NCBI GenBank assembly: GCA_024711345.1
Contig: JANJTA010000007.1
Span: 62,001 to 126,000 of the forward strand
Reading direction: 5' to 3'
Length of the DNA stretch: 64,000 bases
DNA from: Rhodanobacter sp.
GTDB lineage: Bacteria; Pseudomonadota; Gammaproteobacteria; Xanthomonadales; Rhodanobacteraceae
Shown: one piece after another, positions 33,561-42,813 of the stretch
Layout: each line of letters begins with the position of its first letter
Position numbering within the stretch: the first letter of the stretch is position 1
Notes under the pieces: generated by a model
The model's database searches: none
Told to the model about the DNA's origin: nothing
What the model saw: the letters and a program-made list of their open reading frames with translations, nothing else
Made by a program: the position numbers and the translations under genes

Positions 33561-34829
33561 ATGAACCGAATCCGCATGATCGTCGCGCTGGTGCTGATCT
33601 ACATGATCTTCGCGGTGCTGCTCAACAGCGTCGGCACGGTGATCCTGCAGTCGATCGCCACCTTCGGCATCGACAAGCCCGCGGCCAGCGCGCTGGAGCG
33701 CTACAAGGACCTCACCATCGCGGCCACCTCGTTCCTGGTCGCCTCGTTCCTGCCGATGTTCGGCTACCGGCGCTCGATGATGCTGGCGCTGGCGATCGTC
33801 GGCGGCGCCTGCCTGCTGATGCCGCTCTACCCCAGTTTCCTGACCACGCGGCTGCTGTTCGCCTGCGTGGGCGTCGGCTTTGCGATGGCCAAGGTCTGCG
33901 TGTATTCCTCGATCGGCCTGCTGACCGCCGACCGCGTCGCCCACTCGCGGCTGACCAACACCATCGAAGGCCTGTTCATGCTCGGCGTGCTCGGCGGCAA
34001 CTGGCTGTTCAGCGCGTTCGTCGACCCGGCGCACCCGGGCAACCCGGTGTGGTTCAACGTGTACTGGCTGCTGGCCGGCGCCTGCGCGCTGACGATCGTG
34101 CTGCTGGCCAGCAGCCGGCTGGACGAGAGCGCCGCGCACGCGCACGGACACAACAACTCGTTCGCCGACTCGCTGCTGGAAATGCTGCGGCTGTTCGTGC
34201 GGCCGCTGGTGTACGTGTTCCTCGCCTCCGCCTTCCTGTACGTGCTGATCGAGCAGAGCTTCGGCACCTGGTTGCCCACCTTCAACAACGAGATCCTGAA
34301 GCTGCCGAACACGATGAGCATCCAGTTCGCCAGCATCCTCGCCGGCATGACCGCGCTGGGCCGCATCGGCGCCGGCGTGGTGCTCAAGCGCGTGCGCTGG
34401 CACGTGCTGCTCAACGCCTGCGTGGTGGCGATGGCCGTACTGGTGCTGGTGGTGCTGCCGCTGGCGCGCGGCGTGGCGGCACGGCCCGACGTGGGCTGGT
34501 TCAATGCGCCGCTGGCGGCGTACCTGATCCCGCTGCTCGGCCTGCTGATGGCGCCGATCTACCCGGTGATCAACTCGGTGGCGCTGAGCTCGCTGCCCAA
34601 ACCGATGCACGCGGCGATGACCGGGCTGATCGTGGTGTTCTCCGCGCTCGGCGGCACGCTGGGCTCGTACATCACGGCCCGCGTGTTCGCCAGCTTCGAC
34701 GGCATCCACGCGTTCTATTTCTCGCTGCTGCCGATGAGCCTGATCCTGGCCACGCTGTTCCTGTTCAAGCGCGAAACCGACCGCGCCGGCGCGGAGGCGC
34801 CGGTGCCGATCCGGGTGGCCGCGGACTAG
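33561..34829 (+). CDS. MFS sugar transporter
   Basis: A 422-residue inner-membrane transporter of the major facilitator superfamily with about 12 hydrophobic helices, resembling the FHS sugar:proton symporter branch. Recognisable parts are MIVALVLIYMIFAVLLNSVG (helix 1), the short cytoplasmic loop GYRRSMM after helix 2, a central His-rich loop (AHAHGHNNS) and MAPIYPVINSVALS in the C-terminal half. The ATG at 33561 follows GGGGGTGAC; a longer in-frame reading runs through the terminator hairpin and is unlikely. Its neighbours indicate glucose or a glucobiose as cargo; this is inference. Confidence 0.88.
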   Translation: MNRIRMIVALVLIYMIFAVLLNSVGTVILQSIATFGIDKPAASALERYKDLTIAATSFLVASFLPMFGYRRSMMLALAIVGGACLLMPLYPSFLTTRLLFACVGVGFAMAKVCVYSSIGLLTADRVAHSRLTNTIEGLFMLGVLGGNWLFSAFVDPAHPGNPVWFNVYWLLAGACALTIVLLASSRLDESAAHAHGHNNSFADSLLEMLRLFVRPLVYVFLASAFLYVLIEQSFGTWLPTFNNEILKLPNTMSIQFASILAGMTALGRIGAGVVLKRVRWHVLLNACVVAMAVLVLVVLPLARGVAARPDVGWFNAPLAAYLIPLLGLLMAPIYPVINSVALSSLPKPMHAAMTGLIVVFSALGGTLGSYITARVFASFDGIHAFYFSLLPMSLILATLFLFKRETDRAGAEAPVPIRVAAD

Positions 34830-34844
34830 CCCGCCGCAGCGGCC

Positions 34845-37103
34845 ATGGCATCGCGCAGCGCACTCCTCGCCGGCCTGTTGCTGATCGCCGCCGCGCCGGC
34901 GGTCGCCGCGACCGACCCCAGCTTCCTGCTGACCGCCACCGCGAAGGATTTCGCCAGCTACTTTCCCGCCCAGCTCGGCAACGGCTACCAGTCGACGCTG
35001 AGCTCGCCGCGCGGCACCGAGGGCAACCTGGCCTACCTGGTCGCGTTCATGGACTACGCGCAGGACGACATTTCGCGCCCCGCCGCGGTGCCCGGCTGGA
35101 GCGAGATCGACTACAGCACCGGCGACTCGCCGGCCGGCCACTTCTGGCTCAACCAGGCTGCGCTGGACCCGGCCGTGTTCCAGGACTACCGGCAGCAACT
35201 GGACATGCGCGAGGGCACGCTCATCACGCGCTACCGCTACCTCGACCATGGCCGCGCCACGCGCATCGAGGTGACCAGCCTGGTCAGCCAGGCCGCGCCC
35301 CATCTCGCCGCGACCCGGCTGTCGATCACGCCGGAGTTCGACGGCGAGGTGCAGCTGTCGTTCGCGCTGAACCTGTGGGCACCGCACCAGCCGCGCTTTC
35401 CGCTGGCGCGGCTGAGCGGCGACGAGATGCTCGAGGCGGTGGCCGCGCACAACCTGAAGCTGGAACCGGTCGCGCCGGCCACGCCCGACCGCGCGGCGCT
35501 CTGGTACCACGGCGACACCCGCGTCACCGCCGCCGACGGCGACACGGCCGAGCGCACGCTGTGGCTGGACGGCCACGCCGAGCAGGGCCTGCCGATGGCC
35601 GAGGCGGCCGCGATCGAGCTGCCCGCGGGCCTGCAGCCCACCGACCTGCGGCTGCACCGCAGCCGCTACCGGCTGGCGCTGAACCTCCGCGCGAAAGTGC
35701 GCAAGGGCCAGACCTATACCTTCGCCAAGTTCGTCGCGCTGTCGCGCGCGGGCTGGGGCGGCGACGCCAAGGCAGACCGCGCGCTGGCCATGGCCGCACG
35801 CACGGCCGGCTTCGAGCGTCTGCTGGACGCGCACCGCCGCGCCTGGGACGAACTCTGGCAGGCGGACATCCGCATCGACGGCGACCCGCAGGCGCAGCGC
35901 GTGGTGCACTCCGACCTCTACTACCTGCTGTCCAACGTCGCCCCCGACACGGCCTGGCCGACCGGCGCCTGCGGCATGACGCCCGGCTACGCCGGCCACG
36001 TGTTCTGGGACAGCGATACCTGGGTCTTTCCCGCGCTGCTGCTGTTGCATCCGCAGCGGGCCAAGTCGCTGGTGATGTTCCGCTCCCGCACCCTGCCCGC
36101 GGCCGAGGCCCGGGCGCAGGCGCGCGGCCTGCGCGGGGCGATGTTCCCGTGGGAGGCCGACCCGCAAAACGGCAGCGAACAGACGCCGCACATGGCCTAC
36201 GTGCTCGGCGAGCGCGAGATCCACGTCAACGCCGACGTCGCCATCGCGCAATGGCAGTACTACCTGGCCAGCGGCGACCACCAGTGGCTGGCCGAACACG
36301 GCTGGCCGGTGATCCGCGCCGTGGCGGATTTCTGGGCCAGCCGCGCGACCTGGGTGGCCGACAAGCACCGCCACGAGATCCACCACGTCACCTCCGTGCT
36401 GGAGGCCTACAACGACGTGCCGAACGACACCTTCACCAACGCCTCGGCACGCAAGGCGCTGCACATCGCCACCGCCGCCGCGGCCGTCGTCGGCGCCAGG
36501 CCGGACCCGCACTGGTCGGAAGTCGCCACGCAGCTGTACATCCCGTTCTCCGCGAAGGATCGGCACCATCTGGATTTCGACGAGAGCGTGCCGCACGACC
36601 TCGACGCCTGGGGCGACACCGCGCTGCCGGCGCTCGCCTACCCCTCGCTGGACCTGCCGATGAGCGCGCAGGTGCGCCGCAACGATTTCGACTACGCGAT
36701 GACGCTGAGCGGACGCTCGCGGCAGGAACCGAACAGCATGGGGCTGTCGCCGGTGTCGATCGCCGCCGCCGCGCTGGGCGACGCGCAGACCGCCGGCGCG
36801 TGGTTCCAGCGCAACCTCACCACCCGCGTGCTGCAGCCGCCGTTCAACGTGCGCACCGAAACCGCCAGCAACAACACCGGCTATTTCCTGACCGCTTCGG
36901 GCGGCTTGCTGCAGAACATCGTCTACGGCTTCAGCGGCCTGCGCCTGGAGCGGGACGGGCTGGTCGAGGCCTATGCGCCCGTGCTGCCGCCGTCGTGGAA
37001 GTCGTTCACGCTGAAGCACGTGAACCTGCGCGGCCGTCGCTACGACATCACCGTGCGCCGCGCCGCCGACGGCAGGCCGGAGCTGGTCCGCCACGCGCTC
37101 TGA
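34845..37103 (+). CDS. Exported GH65 family alpha-glucoside hydrolase (acid trehalase/kojibiose hydrolase-like)
   Basis: A 752-residue GH65 protein with a signal peptide (residues 1 to about 21, ending AVAATD), so periplasmic or beyond. The barrel carries GYAGHVFWDSDTWVFPALLLLHP, EQTPHMAYVLGEREIHVNADVA and VLEAYNDVPNDTFTNASA. This pattern is seen in acid trehalases, kojibiose hydrolase and the human ATHL1 branch rather than in phosphorylases. Phosphorylase activity would make little sense outside the cytoplasm, which supports hydrolysis. It lies 15 bases after the MFS gene. There is no strong Shine-Dalgarno before the ATG, so translation may be coupled to the permease. Substrate is unproven; trehalose or alpha-1,2-glucobiose are the best guesses. 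Confidence 0.87.
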   Translation: MASRSALLAGLLLIAAAPAVAATDPSFLLTATAKDFASYFPAQLGNGYQSTLSSPRGTEGNLAYLVAFMDYAQDDISRPAAVPGWSEIDYSTGDSPAGHFWLNQAALDPAVFQDYRQQLDMREGTLITRYRYLDHGRATRIEVTSLVSQAAPHLAATRLSITPEFDGEVQLSFALNLWAPHQPRFPLARLSGDEMLEAVAAHNLKLEPVAPATPDRAALWYHGDTRVTAADGDTAERTLWLDGHAEQGLPMAEAAAIELPAGLQPTDLRLHRSRYRLALNLRAKVRKGQTYTFAKFVALSRAGWGGDAKADRALAMAARTAGFERLLDAHRRAWDELWQADIRIDGDPQAQRVVHSDLYYLLSNVAPDTAWPTGACGMTPGYAGHVFWDSDTWVFPALLLLHPQRAKSLVMFRSRTLPAAEARAQARGLRGAMFPWEADPQNGSEQTPHMAYVLGEREIHVNADVAIAQWQYYLASGDHQWLAEHGWPVIRAVADFWASRATWVADKHRHEIHHVTSVLEAYNDVPNDTFTNASARKALHIATAAAAVVGARPDPHWSEVATQLYIPFSAKDRHHLDFDESVPHDLDAWGDTALPALAYPSLDLPMSAQVRRNDFDYAMTLSGRSRQEPNSMGLSPVSIAAAALGDAQTAGAWFQRNLTTRVLQPPFNVRTETASNNTGYFLTASGGLLQNIVYGFSGLRLERDGLVEAYAPVLPPSWKSFTLKHVNLRGRRYDITVRRAADGRPELVRHAL

Positions 37104-37295
37104 ACCGCCGCCGTCGGGCGGCACGCCCTGGCCGGCGTACGGTCGGGCATTCGGCCTGGCCGCCGATGCCCGCATCGCGCGCGTGGCGCGCGGCGATACC
37201 GCGACGGTTTCGACCTTCGCCCAGGCCGCGCCGATCTTTGCCCCGCGGCCCGCAGCCGGTTATTCTCTGGAGCATCGTTTGCCACGCGCCATGCC

Positions 37296-38678
37296 ATGAA
37301 TCCCCAGACCGTCTTGGTCATCGACGATGAACGCGATATCCGCGAACTGCTGACCATCACGCTGGGACGGATGGACCTGCAAGTCGACGCCGTCGGCACC
37401 GTCGCCGAGGCGCGCCGCGCACTGGCCGAACGCAACTACGACCTGTGCTTCACCGACATGCGGCTGCCCGACGGCACCGGCCACGAGATCATCGAACTGA
37501 TCGCGGCGGAACACCCCGACATGCCGGTGGCGATGATCACCGCCTACGGCAACGTGGACGCCGCGGTGAATGCGCTGAAGGCTGGCGCCTTCGATTTCGT
37601 CTCCAAGCCGGTCGACATCCAGATGCTGCGCGGACTGGTGCGCACCGCGCTGCGCCTGGCCGAGGAACGGCGCAGCGGCGCCGCCGCCGCGAAGACCGGC
37701 GACTCCAGCCGCCTGATCGGCGACTCCAGCGCCATGCAGCAAGTGCGCGCCACCATCGCCAAACTGGCGCGCAACCAGGCGCCGGTGTACATCGCCGGCG
37801 AATCCGGCGTGGGCAAGGAACTGGTAGCGCGACTGATCCACGAGCAGGGCCCGCGCGCCAGCGGCCCGTTCGTGCCGGTCAACTGCGGCGCGATCCCGTC
37901 CGAGCTGATGGAAAGCGAGTTCTTCGGCCACCGCAAGGGCAGCTTCACGGGCGCCAGCACCGACAAGGAAGGCCTGTTCCAGGCCGCCCAGGGCGGCACG
38001 CTGTTCCTCGACGAGGTGGCCGAGTTGCCGCTGCACATGCAGGTGAAGCTGCTGCGCGCGATCCAGGAAAAGGCGGTGCGCCCGATCGGCGGCCGCGACG
38101 AGATTCCGGTCGATGTGCGCATCCTCTCGGCCACCCACAAGAACCTCGGCCAGCTGGTCGAGCAGGGCCAGTTCCGCCAGGACCTGTTCTACCGCATCAA
38201 CGTGATCGAGCTGCGCGTGCCGCCGTTGCGCGAGCGCCGCGGCGACGTGCCGCAGCTGTCCGCATTCATCCTCAAGGCGCTGGCCGGCAAGAGCGGCGAA
38301 AGCGTGGGCCAGTTGTCGCCTTCGGCGCGCGACGCGCTGGAGGCGTACGACTTCCCCGGCAACGTGCGCGAGCTGGAGAACATCCTCGAACGCGCGATGG
38401 CGATGTGCGACGGCAGCACCATCGAGGCCCCCGACCTGATGCTGCCGCAGCGCACCGCGCGATCTCCCCAGGAAGCGGCGGCACCGGGCCAGCAGCCGCA
38501 GCCACCGGCCGCCGCCAGCGCCGACGGCGGCCTCGACGACTACATCAGCAACCTCGAGCGCACCGCGATCGTGAAGGCGCTGGAGGAGTCCCGCTACAAC
38601 AAGACCGCCGCCGCCCGCAAACTCGGCATCACCTTCCGCGCGCTGCGCTACAAGCTGAAGAAGCTGGGCATCGACTGA
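37296..38678 (+). CDS. pilR: Type IV pilus response regulator PilR (sigma-54 activator)
   Basis: NtrC-type activator that turns on sigma-54-dependent pilin transcription when phosphorylated by PilS. The 460-residue protein has a receiver domain (Asp54 in CFTDMRLPDG, Lys104 in VSKPVD), an AAA+ domain with Walker A GESGVGKE (168-175), the sigma-54 contact loop GSFTGA (215-220), Walker B GGTLFLDEVAELP and a C-terminal Fis-type HTH (NKTAAARKLGITFRALRYKLKKLG). GSFTGA rather than GAFTGA is usual for PilR. The gene is separated from pilS by the whole alpha-glucoside locus, so it needs its own promoter or read-through from the GH65 genes. Confidence 0.94.
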   Translation: MNPQTVLVIDDERDIRELLTITLGRMDLQVDAVGTVAEARRALAERNYDLCFTDMRLPDGTGHEIIELIAAEHPDMPVAMITAYGNVDAAVNALKAGAFDFVSKPVDIQMLRGLVRTALRLAEERRSGAAAAKTGDSSRLIGDSSAMQQVRATIAKLARNQAPVYIAGESGVGKELVARLIHEQGPRASGPFVPVNCGAIPSELMESEFFGHRKGSFTGASTDKEGLFQAAQGGTLFLDEVAELPLHMQVKLLRAIQEKAVRPIGGRDEIPVDVRILSATHKNLGQLVEQGQFRQDLFYRINVIELRVPPLRERRGDVPQLSAFILKALAGKSGESVGQLSPSARDALEAYDFPGNVRELENILERAMAMCDGSTIEAPDLMLPQRTARSPQEAAAPGQQPQPPAAASADGGLDDYISNLERTAIVKALEESRYNKTAAARKLGITFRALRYKLKKLGID

Positions 38679-38849
38679 GCCCGACAGGCAGCGCCCATCG
38701 GGCCTTGATCCACGCTGCTTTCCGCTTGGCGCCAAGCAGCCACGACAGCGATACAACCGCGCCGTCAGCGCCTGGCTGCAGCGGCAATGGCATCGGCGGT
38801 GTAATACGCCAACAAGGTCGCCCCCTGTGCGCCCATGCGGCTGGCCGGA

Positions 38850-40484
38850 CTAACCGCCGCTGCCGGCCTCGCGCAGCGCCTTGCGCAAGGTGCGCAACAG
38901 CGACCGGGTGGTCACCGGCTTGTCCACCACGTAGAGATGCTCCAGCGGCGGCAACTCATGCAGGTCCGGGGTCGCGCCGGGGCGCGCCAGCAGGATCACC
39001 GCGTTGTCGTAGCCCTGTTCGATCAGCGCCGCCAGCGTGCGCGCGCCGGTGAACAGGTTCATGTCCGCGTCCAGCACCACCAGATCGGGCAAGCCGGCGG
39101 CCTCGATCCACTGCAGCGCCGCGGTGCCGCTCTGGCTGGCGTGGGCCTGGTAGCCCCAGGCGTCCAGCGTGTCGGCCAGCAGCGACAGCTGGCCGGCTTC
39201 CTCCACCACCACCAGCACGCACTCGGCGGCGCCTTCCAGATTGTCCTGGCCGTCTGCCTGACTGCTGTCGGCGATGGCTTTCTCCAGCGGAAAGTACAGG
39301 TCGAAGCGGGTGCCGCGGCCCGGCTCGCTGTCCACCCGCATCACGCCGCCATGGCTGCCGATGATGCGCTTGCACGACAGCAGGCCGAGCCCGGTGCCGT
39401 TTTCCTTGGTGGTGAAGAACGGCTCGAATATCTGATCGAGCACGGCCTGGTCCATGCCGGGGCCATCGTCGATCACGCTGATGCACAGGTAACGGCCCGG
39501 CCGCGGCTGTTCGCCCGGCAGGAAGAATTCCCCCGGCAACGCCGTCTGCGCGGCTTCGACGCGCAGGTGGCCGCCGTCCGACATCGCCTGGATCGCATTC
39601 AGGCACAGGTTCAGCAGGCACTGCTGCAGTTCGGTGTGGTTGCCGTCGAACGACAGTTCCGGGTCGTCGATGGCCAGCTCCATCGTCACGGTATGCGGCA
39701 CGCTGCCCTGCATCAGCAGGTCGAACGCGCTGAACAGCGCGCCCAGCCGCACCTGTTCCGCACGACGCGCGCCGCTGGCGAACGACAGCATCGAGTGCAC
39801 CATGTCCAGGCCGCGCTTGCCGCAATCGCGCACCAGCTTGCCCAGCCGCGCCAGGCGCGGGTCATCCTGGTAATCCTGCAGGCTGTCGCCGGCCAGCAGC
39901 AGCGGCTGCAACAGGTTGCGCAGGTCGTGGCTGAGACCGCCGGCGAGCATCGCCAGGCTCTCGAAACGCTGCGCGCGGATCAGTTCCGCCTCGGAGCGGC
40001 GGCTGGCCCGGCGCGCCTCGGCTTCGCTCAGCGCGCGCCGTACCGCGCTGGCCAGCCGGGCCGGGTTCTGCTTCAGGATGTAGTCGGTGGCGCCGTTGCG
40101 CAGCGCCTCGATCGCCGCCTCCTCGCCGAGCGTGGCGGAGACGAAGATGAACGGCAGGTCCTCGTCGCGCTGGCGCAGCAGCTCGAGCGCATGCTGGCCG
40201 GAAAAGCCCGGCATGCTGAGATCCGACAGCACGATGTGCGGCCTGAATTCGTCGAGCGCGGCAATGAAGCTCGGCTCGTCGTCGACCAGGCGTACCTCGT
40301 AGGCGATATGGTCGGCGTCGAGCTCGGCCAGCACCAGCTCGGCATCGAGCCGGCTGTCTTCGACCTGCAGCACCCGGATGGTCGGCATCTCCCGGGGCTT
40401 TCCGCTTGGCATGGGGTTCATGGCTGCGCTGTCCGTTTCGGAAACCCGCAGGCCGAGGGAGCCGCGCGGGTGTTCGCGTTCCAT
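38850..40484 (-). CDS. Hybrid histidine kinase: receiver, kinase, degenerate receiver
   Basis: About 544 residues, soluble. An N-terminal receiver (Asp88 in VLSDLSMPG) leads into a HisKA segment with GGLSHDLRNLLQPLLLAG (His186). The HATPase has the N box LNLCLNAIQAMSDGG, G1 DDGPGMDQ and G2 GTGLGLLSCKRIIG. The C-terminal receiver-like domain keeps a central Asp (VVLDADMNL) and Lys (VDKPV), but the usual acidic pair at its start reads VVVEEA and may be weakened. It is the third gene of a tight operon and probably receives phosphate or signals from the upstream kinase and regulator. The start is uncertain: ATG 40484, four bases after the regulator's stop, versus ATGs at 40421 or 40388. Confidence 0.88.
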   Translation of the reverse strand: MEREHPRGSLGLRVSETDSAAMNPMPSGKPREMPTIRVLQVEDSRLDAELVLAELDADHIAYEVRLVDDEPSFIAALDEFRPHIVLSDLSMPGFSGQHALELLRQRDEDLPFIFVSATLGEEAAIEALRNGATDYILKQNPARLASAVRRALSEAEARRASRRSEAELIRAQRFESLAMLAGGLSHDLRNLLQPLLLAGDSLQDYQDDPRLARLGKLVRDCGKRGLDMVHSMLSFASGARRAEQVRLGALFSAFDLLMQGSVPHTVTMELAIDDPELSFDGNHTELQQCLLNLCLNAIQAMSDGGHLRVEAAQTALPGEFFLPGEQPRPGRYLCISVIDDGPGMDQAVLDQIFEPFFTTKENGTGLGLLSCKRIIGSHGGVMRVDSEPGRGTRFDLYFPLEKAIADSSQADGQDNLEGAAECVLVVVEEAGQLSLLADTLDAWGYQAHASQSGTAALQWIEAAGLPDLVVLDADMNLFTGARTLAALIEQGYDNAVILLARPGATPDLHELPPLEHLYVVDKPVTTRSLLRTLRKALREAGSGG

Positions 40485-40488
40485 CCGT

Positions 40489-40935
40489 CTAGTCCGGGCT
40501 GGGCGCCTGGTTGAGCACCGCCCAGAACTGGCCCATCGTACGCACCGCATCGAAGAACTGGTCGACGTCGACCGGCTTGATCACATAGGCATTGGCGCCG
40601 AGGTCCCAGCTGCGCGCCAGGTCGCTCTCCTCGCGCGAGGAAGACAGGACCACCACCGGGATCCGTCGCAGCCGCTCGTCCCCGCGCATCGCGGTCAGCA
40701 CGTCCAGCCCGTTCATGCGCGGCATCTTGATGTCCAGCAGCACCACCGCCGGGTCGCCCGGCTCGCGCGCAGCCCAGGCGCCGCGACAATGGAGATAGTC
40801 CATGCACTCCACGCCGTCCTCCACGTGCACCACCGGATTGACCAGGTGCGCCTCGACCAGCGCGTCCATCGCCATCTCGGCATCGGCCATGCTGTCCTCG
40901 ACCAGCAGGATGGTACGCAGGTCTTTCGCGTTCAT
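40489..40935 (-). CDS. Single-domain response regulator (Rcp1/CheY-like)
   Basis: A 148-residue stand-alone receiver with no output domain. The acidic pocket is ILLVEDSMADAEM (Glu13, Asp14), the phospho-acceptor is Asp68 in VVLLDIKMPRMNG, and VVVLSSSREESD and YVIKPVDVDQF supply the conserved Ser/Thr and Lys. The spacing and wording resemble Rcp1-type regulators that pair with phytochrome-like kinases. Its ATG overlaps the upstream kinase stop (ATGA), and four bases separate its stop from the next kinase. It likely shuttles phosphate between the two kinases or acts by protein contact. Confidence 0.92.
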   Translation of the reverse strand: MNAKDLRTILLVEDSMADAEMAMDALVEAHLVNPVVHVEDGVECMDYLHCRGAWAAREPGDPAVVLLDIKMPRMNGLDVLTAMRGDERLRRIPVVVLSSSREESDLARSWDLGANAYVIKPVDVDQFFDAVRTMGQFWAVLNQAPSPD

Positions 40936-42725
40936 GCTTTGCTCTCGGTGCGTGTGCCGGACGCGTCGGTGGCCGGCAGCGAGAAATGGAAATGAGCGCC
41001 CCGACCCGGTTCGGCCTCGGCCCACACGCGGCCGCCGTGGCGCGCCACGATCCGCCGCACGTTGGCCAGCCCGATGCCGTTGCCCGGAAACTCCGAGGCC
41101 TTGTGCAGGCGCTGGAACACGCCGAACAGCTTGTCCGCATACTGCATGTCGAACCCCGCGCCGTTGTCGCTCACCGTGAATTCGTAGTCGCCGTTGCGGC
41201 CCTGACGCATGCTTACCTCGATGCGCGCCACTTCGCAGCGGCCGGTGTACTTCACCGCATTGGCGAGCAGGTTCTGCCACACCGTGCGCAGCATGTTCTC
41301 ATCGCCGATCACCATCGGCAACGGCGCGACGTTCCATACGATGCGCCGCCCCGACACGCTCGATTCGGCCAATGCGCGGGCCTCGTCGACCAGCGACTGC
41401 ATGTCCACCGCCTGCAGCCGCAGCGCGCCGCGGCCGAGCCGCGAGAACACCAGCAGGTCGTCGATCAGCACGGCCATGCGCTGGGCCGAGCCGGCGATCA
41501 CCTCGATGTAGTGCGCGGCCTTCTCGTCCAGCCGCTCGTCGAGGTGCTGCTCCAGCTTGCGCGCGAAGCCGGCAATGTGGCGCAACGGCGCGCGCAGGTC
41601 GTGCGATACCGAATAGCTGAACGCCTCCAGTTCGCGGTTGACGTCGGAGATCTGCGTCACCTTGCCTTCCAGCTGCCGGTTGAGCTCGTTCACCTGCTGC
41701 TCGGCCAGCGCGCGCGTGGTGACGTCGCTGACCGTCAGCAGCAGCGCCGGGGCGCCGCCGTCCTGCTGCTGCAGCCGGCGCGCGTTGATCAGCACGTGGC
41801 GGTCGATGCCGTCGACGGTGCGCTGGATCACTTCGAAATCCCACAGTTCGCGGTCGCGCAGCAGCACGTCGTTCAGGCGCTGCAGCAGCACGCCGTCGCT
41901 CCACGCGCCCTGGCCGATCTGCACCAGCGGCAGCGAACGCTGCCGCGGATCCATGCCGTACAGTTCGCTGAAGGCGTTGTTCACCAGCAGGCTGTTGAGG
42001 TTCTCGTCGAACAGCGCGATCGGCTCGCGCACCGCCTGGAAGATCAGCTGCGAACGCAGCACCGCGCGTCCCTCGCGGGTCTCCGCCAGCTGGCGCCGGC
42101 CGATCTGCCGCTCGGAGGCGATCACGATGATGGTCAGCAGCAGCAGCTGCGCCAGCGCGGTGATGGAGAGCACGATGCGCCCGTTGAGGGACTGCCGCGC
42201 GGCCGCTTGCTGGCGCTGCTGCAGCAGGCCGTCCTCGATCTGCACGATGCCGGCGATCTGCGGGTCCATGCCGAACAGGTCGTCGGCATCGCGCAGCGAT
42301 TGGCGGGCACCGACGGGGTTGCCCTGCCGCAGGCGCTCCAGCGCCTGGTTCATCAGGATGAGCCGGCCGTTGACGCTGGCGGCCAGCGAGCCCATCAGGG
42401 TCTGCTGGTCGGGGTTGTCGCGGGTCATCCCGCGCAACTGGCGCAGCAGCGGCGACACTTCGTTGCCGACCCGCTCGGCGCGCGCGCGGGTGGCCGCGTT
42501 CGCGTCGCCGGCCAGCAACCGGTAGCTGGCCGCCTCGCTGTCATGCACCACGTAGGCGATGCGGTAGGCCAGCGCCTTCACCTCGGTCGAGCGCGCCACC
42601 CATTCGCTGGCCCGCTCCGTGTCGCGCGCGCCCTGCAGCGTGACGACGTACGGCAGGCCGACGATGATCAGCATCGCCAGCAACAGGCCGGCGGTGCGCC
42701 AGCGCATGATGCCCCGGGTTGTCAT
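40932..42725 (-). CDS. CHASE3-PAS sensor histidine kinase
   Basis: About 597 residues. The N-terminal helix (GLLLAMLIIVGLPYVV), a periplasmic CHASE3-like helical domain (about residues 35-180) and a second helix (LSITALAQLLLLTIIVIA) form the sensor. A PAS domain follows (IFQAVREPIALFDENLNSLLVNNAF), then a coiled stretch and the kinase core FSYSVSHDLRAPLRHIAGFA (His375). The HATPase has the N box LLANAVKYT, G1 SDNGAGFDMQYADKLFGVFQRLH and G2 GNGIGLANVRRIV. This core is of the phytochrome-like type often paired with small receivers, which matches the next gene. The start could also be ATG 42791, adding 22 residues. Confidence 0.9.
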   Translation of the reverse strand: MTTRGIMRWRTAGLLLAMLIIVGLPYVVTLQGARDTERASEWVARSTEVKALAYRIAYVVHDSEAASYRLLAGDANAATRARAERVGNEVSPLLRQLRGMTRDNPDQQTLMGSLAASVNGRLILMNQALERLRQGNPVGARQSLRDADDLFGMDPQIAGIVQIEDGLLQQRQQAAARQSLNGRIVLSITALAQLLLLTIIVIASERQIGRRQLAETREGRAVLRSQLIFQAVREPIALFDENLNSLLVNNAFSELYGMDPRQRSLPLVQIGQGAWSDGVLLQRLNDVLLRDRELWDFEVIQRTVDGIDRHVLINARRLQQQDGGAPALLLTVSDVTTRALAEQQVNELNRQLEGKVTQISDVNRELEAFSYSVSHDLRAPLRHIAGFARKLEQHLDERLDEKAAHYIEVIAGSAQRMAVLIDDLLVFSRLGRGALRLQAVDMQSLVDEARALAESSVSGRRIVWNVAPLPMVIGDENMLRTVWQNLLANAVKYTGRCEVARIEVSMRQGRNGDYEFTVSDNGAGFDMQYADKLFGVFQRLHKASEFPGNGIGLANVRRIVARHGGRVWAEAEPGRGAHFHFSLPATDASGTRTESKA

Positions 42726-42813
42726 GTCGCTCGCCGCATCGGCACGCCCATGAGGAAGGCTTCGCCCCGCATTCTGGCATGTTTCATCCATGCCGCCGTG
42801 GCCATGCGCGCGC

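Noticed and set aside
33447-37175. Very long open frame (over 1,200 codons) on the minus strand opposite the MFS and second GH65 genes
   Set aside because: Arg/His/Ala-rich product with no recognisable domain, lying antisense to well-supported genes. High GC makes such open shadow frames common.
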